A DNA stretch of 64,000 nt from G963678445 sp963678445 (GTDB lineage Bacteria > Hydrogenedentota > Hydrogenedentia > Hydrogenedentales > G963678445), in the NCBI GenBank assembly GCA_963678445.1, contig OY782877.1:3720001-3784000 (forward strand). Reading direction: 5' to 3'. The notes beneath the pieces were generated by a model, which was given only the letters and a program-made list of their open reading frames with translations, made no database searches and had not been told where the DNA came from. Each line of letters begins with the position of its first letter. Position 1 is the stretch's first letter. A program made the position numbers and the translations under genes. Of the stretch, positions 37,303-45,169 are shown piece by piece.

Positions 37303-37311
37303 AAAAGTTGT

Positions 37312-38277
37312 ATGAAACGTGTACTGATTACGGGTGCTGGTGGTTTTATTGGTTCGCATCTTACCGATGCGTTGTTACAGCGCGGTGACGCGGTTATCGG
37401 TTTAGATAATTTTAATACGTACTACGATCCCCAGATTAAGCGACGCAATCTGACGGATGCAGAAAAGAAGAAGAATTTCGTGTTACACGAAGTCGATATT
37501 TGCGATGAGACTGCCTTGCGTGGTGTATTTGAGCAGGAAAAGGCGGATGTAGTGGTGCATTTGGCAGCGCGGGCCGGGGTGCGTCCCTCTTTGCAGGACC
37601 CTAACCTTTACCATCGGGTGAATGTGATTGGTGGGCAGCATATTCTGGATGCATGCCGCGATTTTAAACCGTCACATCTGGTATTTGCCTCTAGTTCCTC
37701 TGTTTACGGCGGAAGCACCGAGGTGCCGTTTACCGAAAGCAATCCTGTGATGCGTCCGATCAGCCCCTATGCGGCAACCAAACGAATGAACGAATTACAG
37801 GCGCATGTATACAGCCATATTTATGGCGTCAACGTGACCATGTTGCGCTTTTTCACGGTCTATGGGCCGCGGCAGCGTCCTGACATGGCCATTCATAAAT
37901 TCACACGCATGATTATGGACGGAGACCCTGTCCCTATGTTTGGTGATGGCTCTACCCAGCGCGATTACACCTATATCGATGATATAGTGGATGGGTTGTT
38001 GCGTTGTGTTGATCGCCCTTTTAAATACGAAATATTTAACTTGGGTGAGCACCACACAACCAGTTTGAGCGAACTTATTACATTGGTGGAGAAGCATGTT
38101 GGCAAGAAAGCCAATATTGATCGGCAAGACCTGCAGCCTGGCGATGTGACGATTACCTACGCTGATATCGATCATGCCCGTGAGCTCTTAGGATACAACC
38201 CTCAGTTTACGATGGACGAAGGGATTAAACGTTTTGTGGCTTGGTTCCGTGCGCAGCGAGAGGCGCTGGTTTCCTGA
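37312..38277 (+). CDS. NAD-dependent epimerase/dehydratase, UDP-glucuronate 4-epimerase-like
   Basis: The 321-residue short-chain dehydrogenase-fold protein has NAD-binding TGAGGFIGSH, the NFNTYYDPQIKRRNL loop typical of UDP-glucuronate epimerases, the catalytic Ser-Tyr-Lys set (ASSSSVYGG, SPYAATK) and GDGSTQRDYTYIDDI. It probably interconverts UDP-hexuronates for cell-surface polysaccharide. The start is ATG 37312 with AGGAAAAAG upstream; an in-frame ATG-less extension through the repeat (giving ...LWSLDHLG...) is not plausible. It is followed by a glycosyltransferase, probably in one operon. Confidence 0.88.
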   Translation: MKRVLITGAGGFIGSHLTDALLQRGDAVIGLDNFNTYYDPQIKRRNLTDAEKKKNFVLHEVDICDETALRGVFEQEKADVVVHLAARAGVRPSLQDPNLYHRVNVIGGQHILDACRDFKPSHLVFASSSSVYGGSTEVPFTESNPVMRPISPYAATKRMNELQAHVYSHIYGVNVTMLRFFTVYGPRQRPDMAIHKFTRMIMDGDPVPMFGDGSTQRDYTYIDDIVDGLLRCVDRPFKYEIFNLGEHHTTSLSELITLVEKHVGKKANIDRQDLQPGDVTITYADIDHARELLGYNPQFTMDEGIKRFVAWFRAQREALVS

Positions 38278-38330
38278 CGAATCAGAAAGTCGAATTTTTT
38301 TCGCCACTCTCTACACAAAAGGAGTTGGAG

Positions 38331-39464
38331 ATGGGGGCGCATAGTATAGTGGATACGTCCGGAGAAAATTACACGAAGAAACGCATATTGCATTTAGCAG
38401 AGAGCCCCTATGCGGGAGGCATTACCTCGCATATCCTTTCTGTGTTGGATGCATTCCAGAAGAATTCGGAGTACGAAATTGTGGTGGCGGTTTTGCCGGG
38501 GCGCCGTTCGGATGTAACCTTGCTGAAAGCATTACGCATACGCGGGTTGCCGGTACATAAGTTGCCGATGCGTAATCGTTTTGACATTTCGGTGCTAAAG
38601 GCATTGCGTCGTTTTGTTCGAGATGAAAAGATCGATTTGGTGCATACCCACAATTATCGCGCGACCCTTTTATGTGCTTTAGCGTTGCCCTCGTTGCCCC
38701 GTGTAACCACATTTCACGGGACGTGTGTTGCACCTACATGGCGTTTGCGTTTCTGGCAAGCGTTGGAGTTGCGTATTTTGCGCCGACAACATGCAGTGAT
38801 CGCTTGCTCTGAATTTGTTCGTGAAGAATTACGAGGACGCGGCTTGTCTGATGCATCATTGCATTGCATTCACAATGCCTACATGCCGACAGTGCAGCAA
38901 CAAGAAAAAGGTGGGGATGGGCGTGCTGTATTCACAGAGGACCCAAAGGCGTTAATTGCTCTCTTTGTTGGCCGTCTTGTACCAGGTAAGGGGGTGGAAG
39001 CGCTGTTGGATGCTTTTGCGCAGTCTCCTCATATCCATGCGCTAATTCTGGGTGACGGTCCATTACGTGCAGCACTCGAGGCGCAAGCAAGGCGTTTGTC
39101 AATACATGCCCATTTTCTGGGTCATATTGATGAGCCGAGTTGCTACTACCGTATGGTGGATTTTTGTGTGCTTCCCTCTGAGATGGAAGCACTGCCGATG
39201 GTGTTGATAGAAGCGGCTGCCCATGGCCTTCCTGTTATCGCCACTGCTGTCGGCGGTATTCCCGAAGTAGTGAAAGATGGAGAGACGGGCCTGCTTATTC
39301 CCTATGGAGATTCGGCCGCTCTGCTTACTGCGTTAGGTGCGATGTCGGATGCGGCACTTCGGGAACGTCTGGGGCGGAACGCTCGTACGCGGTGGGAAAC
39401 GCAGTTTTCTACAAACCGTCTGTGCGCCGACTTGACCGGGATTTACGATGAACAGCTAAGGTGA
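38331..39464 (+). CDS. Glycosyltransferase family 4 (GT-B fold)
   Basis: The 377-residue protein starts at ATG 38331, with AAAGGAG six bases upstream. The N-terminal domain has SPYAGGITSHIL (nucleotide-sugar/acceptor loop) and DLVHTHNYRA; the C-terminal domain has FVGRLVPGKGVEALLDAF and the donor-binding EALPMVLIEAAAHGLPVIA...GIPEVVKDGETGLL. It transfers a sugar in polysaccharide or LPS synthesis; donor and acceptor are unknown. It lies between the epimerase and a small membrane protein, 53 and 5 bases apart respectively. Confidence 0.9.
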   Translation: MGAHSIVDTSGENYTKKRILHLAESPYAGGITSHILSVLDAFQKNSEYEIVVAVLPGRRSDVTLLKALRIRGLPVHKLPMRNRFDISVLKALRRFVRDEKIDLVHTHNYRATLLCALALPSLPRVTTFHGTCVAPTWRLRFWQALELRILRRQHAVIACSEFVREELRGRGLSDASLHCIHNAYMPTVQQQEKGGDGRAVFTEDPKALIALFVGRLVPGKGVEALLDAFAQSPHIHALILGDGPLRAALEAQARRLSIHAHFLGHIDEPSCYYRMVDFCVLPSEMEALPMVLIEAAAHGLPVIATAVGGIPEVVKDGETGLLIPYGDSAALLTALGAMSDAALRERLGRNARTRWETQFSTNRLCADLTGIYDEQLR

Positions 39465-39469
39465 GATGT

Positions 39470-39814
39470 ATGAAGAATGAATTTGGTACACAACCCCTTA
39501 AGGGAATCTTTGCACTTTTTAGCCCTCGTATCTGGCGTCCATTGGGGATTATTTGCATCTTTATATGCGCTGTGATGGCCTGGTATGGCGTGCAGACGCT
39601 TAATGCGGAGCAATCCATGTGGCATATGCTTTTCTATTGGGGAGCTTTTTTAGCGTTTTTGGTACTTGCCATGCTTAGCGTGCTGTTTGATGTACGCTAC
39701 ATTCGTATGCAATACGCCATGGCGCGGCGCAAGATTTTTGAAGATACATTAGGTGATGAAGACTTTCGTCGTCAATTGCGTGCGAACCAGGAAAAGAAAC
39801 ATCGCGATTCCTGA
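39470..39814 (+). CDS. Small two-segment membrane protein
   Basis: The 114-residue protein has two hydrophobic segments (LGIICIFICAVMAWYG and MLFYWGAFLAFLVLAMLSVLF), separated by a short loop, and a charged C-terminal tail (FRRQLRANQEKKHRD). It starts five bases after the glycosyltransferase stop, with AAGGTGAG before ATG 39470, so it is translated from the same message. The family is not recognised; it may assist the neighbouring glycosylation step. Confidence 0.72.
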   Translation: MKNEFGTQPLKGIFALFSPRIWRPLGIICIFICAVMAWYGVQTLNAEQSMWHMLFYWGAFLAFLVLAMLSVLFDVRYIRMQYAMARRKIFEDTLGDEDFRRQLRANQEKKHRDS

Positions 39815-39911
39815 AAAGCGAAGTTTTGAGACGTTTAGCGGCGCAAAGCACATATATTGCTGCTGCGGGTGCGCTGGCAGCGTGTCTTTTGGTCGCGAAA
39901 CCCTCTTGCGT

Positions 39912-40604
39912 CTAGCAGTCAGATTCTGAGCGTGTTTCGCCACTACGATGAATGAGCCACAGGTTGCGAAAATAGACCGGCATGGGGGCGGCCACCGTCA
40001 GTGCAAGCAACCATTCCGGTTGGGGACGATTCAGATAGGATAATCCCATCAATGTAGCAGCAGCCAGGCTGATATACCAGAAAACAAGGGGGACGACACT
40101 TTTTTTCTGGGTTTCGGTGACAAGCCATTGAATGAGAAAGCGACACGCGAAGAGTCCCTGTCCCGCTACGCCAATTGCCAACCAGAGCCAGGTCGAACGC
40201 ATGACCGCAGCAGGCGCTTCACTGCTTTGTTTCCATTCTCCCCACCAGGTATAGCTCATCAGACAGACAGCGGTCAGTACGATAAGCATCACGCTGCCAT
40301 GTACCAGCCAATAGGTCCTGCGGCTAAGCGCATTCCGATTGCGCCAAATGTGGATAAGGTTGCGGGCGTACACCACAATGTTAAAACTATGGCTTAATGC
40401 TCCCAATGGCGAAGCTAAATGGAAAACAGCATAGGGTAATAGCATGAGTGAACCTGCGCTGCTCATGTACCAGAACCCTATGGGGACTACGCTTCGTTTA
40501 CGTCGTTCGGATATGTACCACTGCAAGTAAAAACGACCGCAAAAAATCAATGCGCCGAGAATGCCCAGGCTTTCCCAGCAATAGTCTGTCCACGAATACT
40601 CCAT
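39912..40604 (-). CDS. Tandem lipid-A-disaccharide-synthase N-terminal (LAB_N) domain membrane protein
   Basis: The 230-residue protein is built from two copies of the LAB_N domain. Copy one: ILGALIFCGRFYLQWYISERRKRSVVPIGFWYMS ending in YARNLIHIW. Copy two: GVAGQGLFACRFLIQWLVTETQKKSVVP...FWYIS ending in YFRNLWLI. Each has about three membrane segments. The domain occurs fused to LpxB or alone near lipid-A or glycan-lipid genes, and its biochemical job is unsettled. Start ATG 40604, no clear ribosome site. It is convergent with the glycosylation genes and divergent from the PilZ gene. Confidence 0.85.
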   Translation of the reverse strand: MEYSWTDYCWESLGILGALIFCGRFYLQWYISERRKRSVVPIGFWYMSSAGSLMLLPYAVFHLASPLGALSHSFNIVVYARNLIHIWRNRNALSRRTYWLVHGSVMLIVLTAVCLMSYTWWGEWKQSSEAPAAVMRSTWLWLAIGVAGQGLFACRFLIQWLVTETQKKSVVPLVFWYISLAAATLMGLSYLNRPQPEWLLALTVAAPMPVYFRNLWLIHRSGETRSESDC

Positions 40605-40754
40605 GTACAAAAAATCTTTCTGTTAATCCGGAAATGGTGATTGAAACTACCTTTTATCCACGTTCAGCGGCTCCCATTATACACAAGGAAGGGGGCGTTT
40701 GCGCATAGCCACAGCACAATTACGATGTTTATGGTAGAGAAAAGAAAATTCAGG

Positions 40755-40785
40755 TTGTTCAGCGGCTCGGCTATGACGTTATAAT
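40755..40785 (+). promoter_or_regulatory. Possible promoter of the PilZ/L,D-transpeptidase gene
   Basis: TTGTTC (40755-40760), 19-base spacer, perfect TATAAT (40780-40785), about 97 bases before the ATG. The spacer is longer than ideal. Confidence 0.5.
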
Positions 40786-40881
40786 CGGGTATACTGAATA
40801 GGAAAATAAACAGGTAAGGATTTTGATAGTTGGACAGCGAGTCCTTTACCTTTCAGATTTTTGAAACTGCAAGAAGGTGCT

Positions 40882-42438
40882 ATGCAAGAAAGCGTACAGC
40901 ATAGTGGTGAGCTGCCGGAACGGCGTGCGATATCCCGTTCGAAAACAATGCGTGACGCGCTGGTTTTTTCTTCACAAAAAGATGCCCCAGTAGTCCGAGG
41001 GATTATTGTCGACATTAGTCCCAATGGAATGCAATTGCGAACCGACCAACCGACAGCAGTGGGGGAGGTGTTGGATATTGAGGTGCAGCCACGCACAGGG
41101 GGGAAGGCAGATACGGTATACGCGGTGCGGGGTTGTGTGGTGCGGGTGGAAGCATTGTCTGCACAGCAATACGCATTGGGAATCCGGCTGTCTACGGGCA
41201 AAGTACAAAATGACCTCTTCACGCCCTCTCAGGTAGAGATACGGGATATGGTGGAAACGGTGCGGGGACAGCTACGCACGGTCTCTTCCTCTGCCCCATC
41301 AGTATTGGCCTATGCGGCGCATCAAAAGGGTGAAGATACTGTTTCGGGTTCTCCCATACAAACCCCTTCGTCGAAACCTGGCCGCATAAAGCGACGTTGG
41401 GGCTTTTTCTGGCTCGCTGTGGGTGCTTTACTCGGATTATTGGTTGGATGGTTGATGTGGGGGAAGGGGGAAGGACAACTTTTTTTTGTAGATGCACGCG
41501 AATCGCGTGAAGGGACTGTCTTCCGTTGGACTGCGGAGGAAGAGGCGGAAGTGCCGGAGCGCGTATCACGGCAAGGCAACGCAGGCGGAGCTATACATCT
41601 GGATTTGAGTTGGGCGCAAGGGGTCTTGGCAGCAGGGCACCCCGATAGTGCAAGGAAGGCCTTCGAAGAACTATTGGAAAAACCTGATTTAAGCCCTGTG
41701 GAGACCTTCATAGCGCGCTTGGGAAGGGTTCAGTCATTACATCTTCAGGGAGCGCCTACGGCTTCCGATGCCGCCTTGGCGTTACTGAGTGATCTGCCCA
41801 GCGCCCCTGCCCCGTGGCAGGCATTGGCACAAAAAGTACAACAGGCTATAGCTGCTGGTCTGCCACCAGAAATGTCCCCGAAACCATTTCAGGATACCCT
41901 GGTATGGGCTGCATCAACTCAGGAGATGCCCTCTGTCGAAAGCGATACAGAAGAAACGATTCTCACCGAAAAATCCCCACAGGTTTCTTCGCCTGAAGAA
42001 AGCACTACCCCTGCCGATAAAACACCTGGAAATACGAAGGAAATGGAATTATCCCCAGTACGTCTTGAAGTAAGTACATCAGCGTATGTGCTCAGCGTGT
42101 TTCAGGGAGAGAAACTGCTGGATGCGTTTCCTGTGGGTTTGGGGCGCAACAATGCGACACCTCATGGTGATTTTACCATTGCCAACAAGCTGGAGTGGCC
42201 AGATTGGTATGATAGAGGACGGGTTGTAAAGGCGGGCAGCAAAGAGAATCCCTTGGGGGAGAGCTGGATGGGGCTGGGCAATGCTCAAGGCGCGATGTCC
42301 TATGGGATTCATCCTACTAAAGAGTTCGACTCCATAGGTAAAAATCAAAGCCGGGGATGTATTCGCATGCGTCCAGCCGATGCCCGAAAAGTATTTGCAT
42401 GGTGCTCTATTGGCACCCCGGTGCACATAGCCCCCTGA
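40882..42438 (+). CDS. PilZ domain - transmembrane - L,D-transpeptidase (YkuD) fusion protein
   Basis: This protein has 518 residues. Residues about 12-110 form a PilZ domain with both c-di-GMP-binding motifs: RRxxxR (Arg14, Arg15, Arg19) and DxSxxG (Asp44, Ser46, Gly49). A single membrane segment lies at about 174-194 (FFWLAVGALLGLLVGWLMW), followed by a helical TPR-like stretch and a Ser/Thr/Pro/Glu linker. The C-terminus (about 392-518) is a YkuD L,D-transpeptidase with His477 and catalytic Cys493 in SRGCIRM. With basic residues (KRRW) before the membrane segment, PilZ should be cytoplasmic and YkuD periplasmic. That suggests c-di-GMP control of peptidoglycan cross-linking or protein attachment. 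Start ATG 40882 has GAAGGTG upstream; a TTG seven codons earlier is rejected. Confidence 0.92.
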   Translation: MQESVQHSGELPERRAISRSKTMRDALVFSSQKDAPVVRGIIVDISPNGMQLRTDQPTAVGEVLDIEVQPRTGGKADTVYAVRGCVVRVEALSAQQYALGIRLSTGKVQNDLFTPSQVEIRDMVETVRGQLRTVSSSAPSVLAYAAHQKGEDTVSGSPIQTPSSKPGRIKRRWGFFWLAVGALLGLLVGWLMWGKGEGQLFFVDARESREGTVFRWTAEEEAEVPERVSRQGNAGGAIHLDLSWAQGVLAAGHPDSARKAFEELLEKPDLSPVETFIARLGRVQSLHLQGAPTASDAALALLSDLPSAPAPWQALAQKVQQAIAAGLPPEMSPKPFQDTLVWAASTQEMPSVESDTEETILTEKSPQVSSPEESTTPADKTPGNTKEMELSPVRLEVSTSAYVLSVFQGEKLLDAFPVGLGRNNATPHGDFTIANKLEWPDWYDRGRVVKAGSKENPLGESWMGLGNAQGAMSYGIHPTKEFDSIGKNQSRGCIRMRPADARKVFAWCSIGTPVHIAP

Positions 42439-42464
42439 CCTCAGAGGTGCCACTGCAGAAGATA

Positions 42465-42505
42465 TAAAAAAAAGCTTCTTTCTTTTTGCGGAAAAAGAAA
42501 GAAGC
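42465..42505 (-). terminator. Rho-independent terminator of the trp operon
   Basis: On the minus strand GCTTCTTTCTTTTT pairs with AAAAAGAAAGAAGC (14 bp) around a 4-base loop, followed by TTTTTTTTATATC. It lies about 55 bases after trpA. The stem is the same palindrome as at 5634-5663. Confidence 0.8.
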
Positions 42506-42560
42506 AGAGAAAAAGGAATATGTAAGCCCGCTTTGTTGCGGTCGCTGGGCCGTTTTGGTT
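42474..42560 (+). repeat. Variant of the ~99-bp repeat family at the end of trpA
   Basis: It starts with the A/T palindrome and AAAAAGAAAGAAGCAGAGAAAAA module seen in the 5.7 kb array, then after an internal deletion has CGCTTTGTTGCGGTCGCTGGGCCGTTTTGG, matching the family core. The right end runs into the trpA stop codon (42560-42562). Confidence 0.8.
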
Positions 42561-43363
42561 TATGAACGGCCTTTGGCAGCGTCCACGAGACTGCGCACGA
42601 AATCCTCTACCTTTTGTGTGCCTTTAGGGGCGTTTCCTACTTCAGCAATCAGGCGTACAATCGCGGAGCCCACGACGACGCCTTCGGCCATGTTAGCAAC
42701 GTTGCGTGCTTGTTCTGGTGTGGAAATTCCAAAGCCAACAGCCACGGGTTTAGCCGTATGGGTTTCGATACGTGCGACCGCATCGCGCAAATTCTGTGCC
42801 AGCGCTACGCGCTCCCCGGTTACACCCAGTTGAGAAACGTAGTAAACGAATCCTGTGCAATACTTGGAGATTAACTCCAGCCGTTCATTGGTTGTCGTAG
42901 GCGCGGTCAAAAAGATCGTGCAAATATCATGACGATCCAGAGCCGCTTTATAGGCACCCGCTTCCTCTGGCGGCAGATCGACACAGAGTACACCATCAAC
43001 CCCGGCCTCGGCAGCGTCTTCTGCAAATACGTCCACGCCATACGCCAATACCGGATTGAAGTAGGTAAACAACAACAACGGAATCTGCGTTCGTTCACGT
43101 AGTTGACGCACCGATGCCAGTATGCCTTTTACACTTGCGCCTGCCTCCAGTGCACGGCAAGCTGCATTCTGAATTACCGGCCCATCACCCACGGGATCGG
43201 AAAACGGAATACCAAACTCAATAATATCCGCCCCTGCGGCCTCAAGCGCACAGAGAAAATCCAGTGAACGTTCCAGCGTGGGATCTCCCGCAGTAATGTA
43301 TGGAATAAACGCGGTCTCACCCGCCGCTTTTAACCGTTGAAAACATGCTTCTATTCTATTCAC
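42560..43363 (-). CDS. trpA: Tryptophan synthase alpha subunit
   Basis: The 267-residue TIM-barrel subunit cleaves indole-3-glycerol phosphate to indole. Diagnostic: FIPYITAGDPTLE at the N-terminus, the catalytic region EFGIPFSDPVGDGPVIQ, LPPEEAG and AVGFGISTPEQ. ATG 43363 lies two bases after the trpB stop. It is last in trpDCFBA. The stop codon sits at the edge of a repeat copy and inside a 7-bp hairpin (42548-42571). Confidence 0.96.
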   Translation of the reverse strand: MNRIEACFQRLKAAGETAFIPYITAGDPTLERSLDFLCALEAAGADIIEFGIPFSDPVGDGPVIQNAACRALEAGASVKGILASVRQLRERTQIPLLLFTYFNPVLAYGVDVFAEDAAEAGVDGVLCVDLPPEEAGAYKAALDRHDICTIFLTAPTTTNERLELISKYCTGFVYYVSQLGVTGERVALAQNLRDAVARIETHTAKPVAVGFGISTPEQARNVANMAEGVVVGSAIVRLIAEVGNAPKGTQKVEDFVRSLVDAAKGRS

Positions 43364-43365
43364 GG

Positions 43366-44598
43366 CTATATCTCCTCATCGGGCAGAATGAACCTGGCCG
43401 CCTGTTGCACATCTTTATCCCCACGTCCCGACAGATTTACGATCATCACCTCATCCGACTTCATTGAAGGCGCGATCTTAATTACATGCGCCAGGGCATG
43501 AGAACTCTCCAACGCGGGAATGATTCCTTCCAGCTTGCTGCACAATTGGAACGCGTCCAGGACTTCCTGATCCATCGCATAGGTATACTCAATCCGGCCT
43601 GTATCGTGGAAATAGGCATGCTCCGGTCCTACGCTGGCGTAGTCCAGACCTGCAGAAACACTATGCGTAGCTCCAATCTGCCCATCGTCATCCTGCAAGA
43701 CATAACTCATCGCTCCTTGCAGCATCCCAATAGCGCCTCCTGCGAAACGTGCCGCATGCATTCCCGGCGTAATCTCGGTTCCCCCCGCCTCCACGCCAAT
43801 CATTCGCACCGATTCATCGCCAATAAAGGAATAGAACAAGCCCATCGCATTACTTCCACCACCCACACAGGCCACCAGCATATCCGGCAAACGCCCCTCC
43901 ACCTCAAAAATTTGCTGACGTGCCTCTACTCCAATCACACTTTGGAAATCACGGCAAATCATGGGGAAAGGATGCGGACCATGCACCGTCCCCAGGCAAT
44001 AGTGCGTCGTCTTGACACTACTTACCCAATCGCGCATTGCCTCATTAATGGCATCCTTCAAGGTTTTGCTGCCGGTATCCACCGGGGTCACCTCCGACCC
44101 CAACAAACGCATACGAAAAACATTCAGCTTCTGGCGCTCGATATCCTCCGTACCCATGTACACACGACATTCCAAGCCCAACAAGGCACACGCCGTCGCC
44201 GTCGCCACCCCATGCTGTCCCGCGCCCGTTTCAGCAATAACGCGCGTCTTTCCCATACGCTTCGCCAAGAGGCATTGCCCCAGCGCATTGTTAATTTTAT
44301 GTGCGCCGGTATGCGCCAGATCCTCTCGTTTAAGATAGATCTTCGCACCACCCAGATGCTCGGACAAGCGTTTCGCATGATACAGCGGCGTAGGCCGACC
44401 TACATAATCCCGCTGATACGCACGTAACGTTTCCTGAAACTCCGCATCCTCACGGCACACCTGATAGGCTCGCCACAACTCATCCAAAGCATACATCAAG
44501 GTTTCCGGCACATACCGTCCACCATAGGAGCCATACCGCCCCTTGTCATCAGGCCAAGGATGTTTTTGCATTGTGGATGAATTTATAAAGTCGTTCAT
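43366..44598 (-). CDS. trpB: Tryptophan synthase beta subunit
   Basis: The 410-residue PLP enzyme joins indole and serine. It has GRYGSYGGRYVPETLMYAL at the N-terminus, the PLP lysine (Lys101) in HTGAHKINNALGQ, ETGAGQHGVATA, the glycine loop VGGGSNAMG and LSGRGDKD at the end. Start: ATG 44598 has GGAAGAAAG upstream and gives a 50-base overlap with trpF; ATG 44571 is a possible shorter start but lacks a site. It pairs with trpA downstream. Confidence 0.96.
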   Translation of the reverse strand: MNDFINSSTMQKHPWPDDKGRYGSYGGRYVPETLMYALDELWRAYQVCREDAEFQETLRAYQRDYVGRPTPLYHAKRLSEHLGGAKIYLKREDLAHTGAHKINNALGQCLLAKRMGKTRVIAETGAGQHGVATATACALLGLECRVYMGTEDIERQKLNVFRMRLLGSEVTPVDTGSKTLKDAINEAMRDWVSSVKTTHYCLGTVHGPHPFPMICRDFQSVIGVEARQQIFEVEGRLPDMLVACVGGGSNAMGLFYSFIGDESVRMIGVEAGGTEITPGMHAARFAGGAIGMLQGAMSYVLQDDDGQIGATHSVSAGLDYASVGPEHAYFHDTGRIEYTYAMDQEVLDAFQLCSKLEGIIPALESSHALAHVIKIAPSMKSDEVMIVNLSGRGDKDVQQAARFILPDEEI

Positions 44599-45169
44599 GA
44601 TCTTTCTTCCCTGGGGTGCTTTCTACCCCTCCTGATACATCAACCGCATACGGACGCACTGTCCGAATTGCCTCTGCTACATTTTCCGGCGTTAACCCAC
44701 CGGCCAATACTACCGGACGCCCCGAAGCCACCACCTCTTTCGCAAATTGCCAATCGCATCGTTCCCCGGTTCCGCCACGCTCCTCCGGCACATACGCATC
44801 CAGCAACCACGCCCGCGTGTGATACGCACGCATCTCCTCCAACGTCAACCCGCCTCCAGCTCGAAAGGCCTTAATCGCCAGATGTCCCATCGGCATATAA
44901 TCCGGCGTTTCCTCTCCATGTAACTGCACCAAATCAAAATACGAGAGATAACGCACCAACACCTCCATCGGTTCATTCACACAAACCGCCACTGTCGTCA
45001 CAAACGGCGGAAGCTGCTCTACAATCTCCAACGCATCTTCAAACTCAATATAACGATTCCTTTTACGCGCTTCGGGGGCAAAAACAAACCCCAACGCATC
45101 CGCGCCTGCCTCGGCTGCCGTCAACGCATCCGCCAGGTTCGTTATGCCGCAAATCTTAACCTTCGTCAC
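44549..45169 (-). CDS. trpF: Phosphoribosylanthranilate isomerase
   Basis: The 206-residue TIM-barrel enzyme has KICGITNLADAL at the N-terminus (catalytic Cys), LVQLHGEETPDY and VDVSGGVESTPGKKD near the end. The start is GTG 45169 with GGAG about nine bases upstream; it overlaps trpC by 14 bases. The end overlaps trpB by 50 bases if trpB uses its first ATG. Confidence 0.95.
   Translation of the reverse strand: MTKVKICGITNLADALTAAEAGADALGFVFAPEARKRNRYIEFEDALEIVEQLPPFVTTVAVCVNEPMEVLVRYLSYFDLVQLHGEETPDYMPMGHLAIKAFRAGGGLTLEEMRAYHTRAWLLDAYVPEERGGTGERCDWQFAKEVVASGRPVVLAGGLTPENVAEAIRTVRPYAVDVSGGVESTPGKKDHERLYKFIHNAKTSLA

Noticed and set aside
39820..39895. Possible decayed repeat copy between convergent genes
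   Set aside because: GCGAAGTTTTGAGACG...TGCTGCGGGTGCGCTGG is reminiscent of the family, but matches are scattered and could be chance.
43486..44427. A 313-codon open frame on the plus strand
   Set aside because: It is antisense to trpB, which has all catalytic motifs; the frame has a shadow-type His/Arg/Thr-rich composition.
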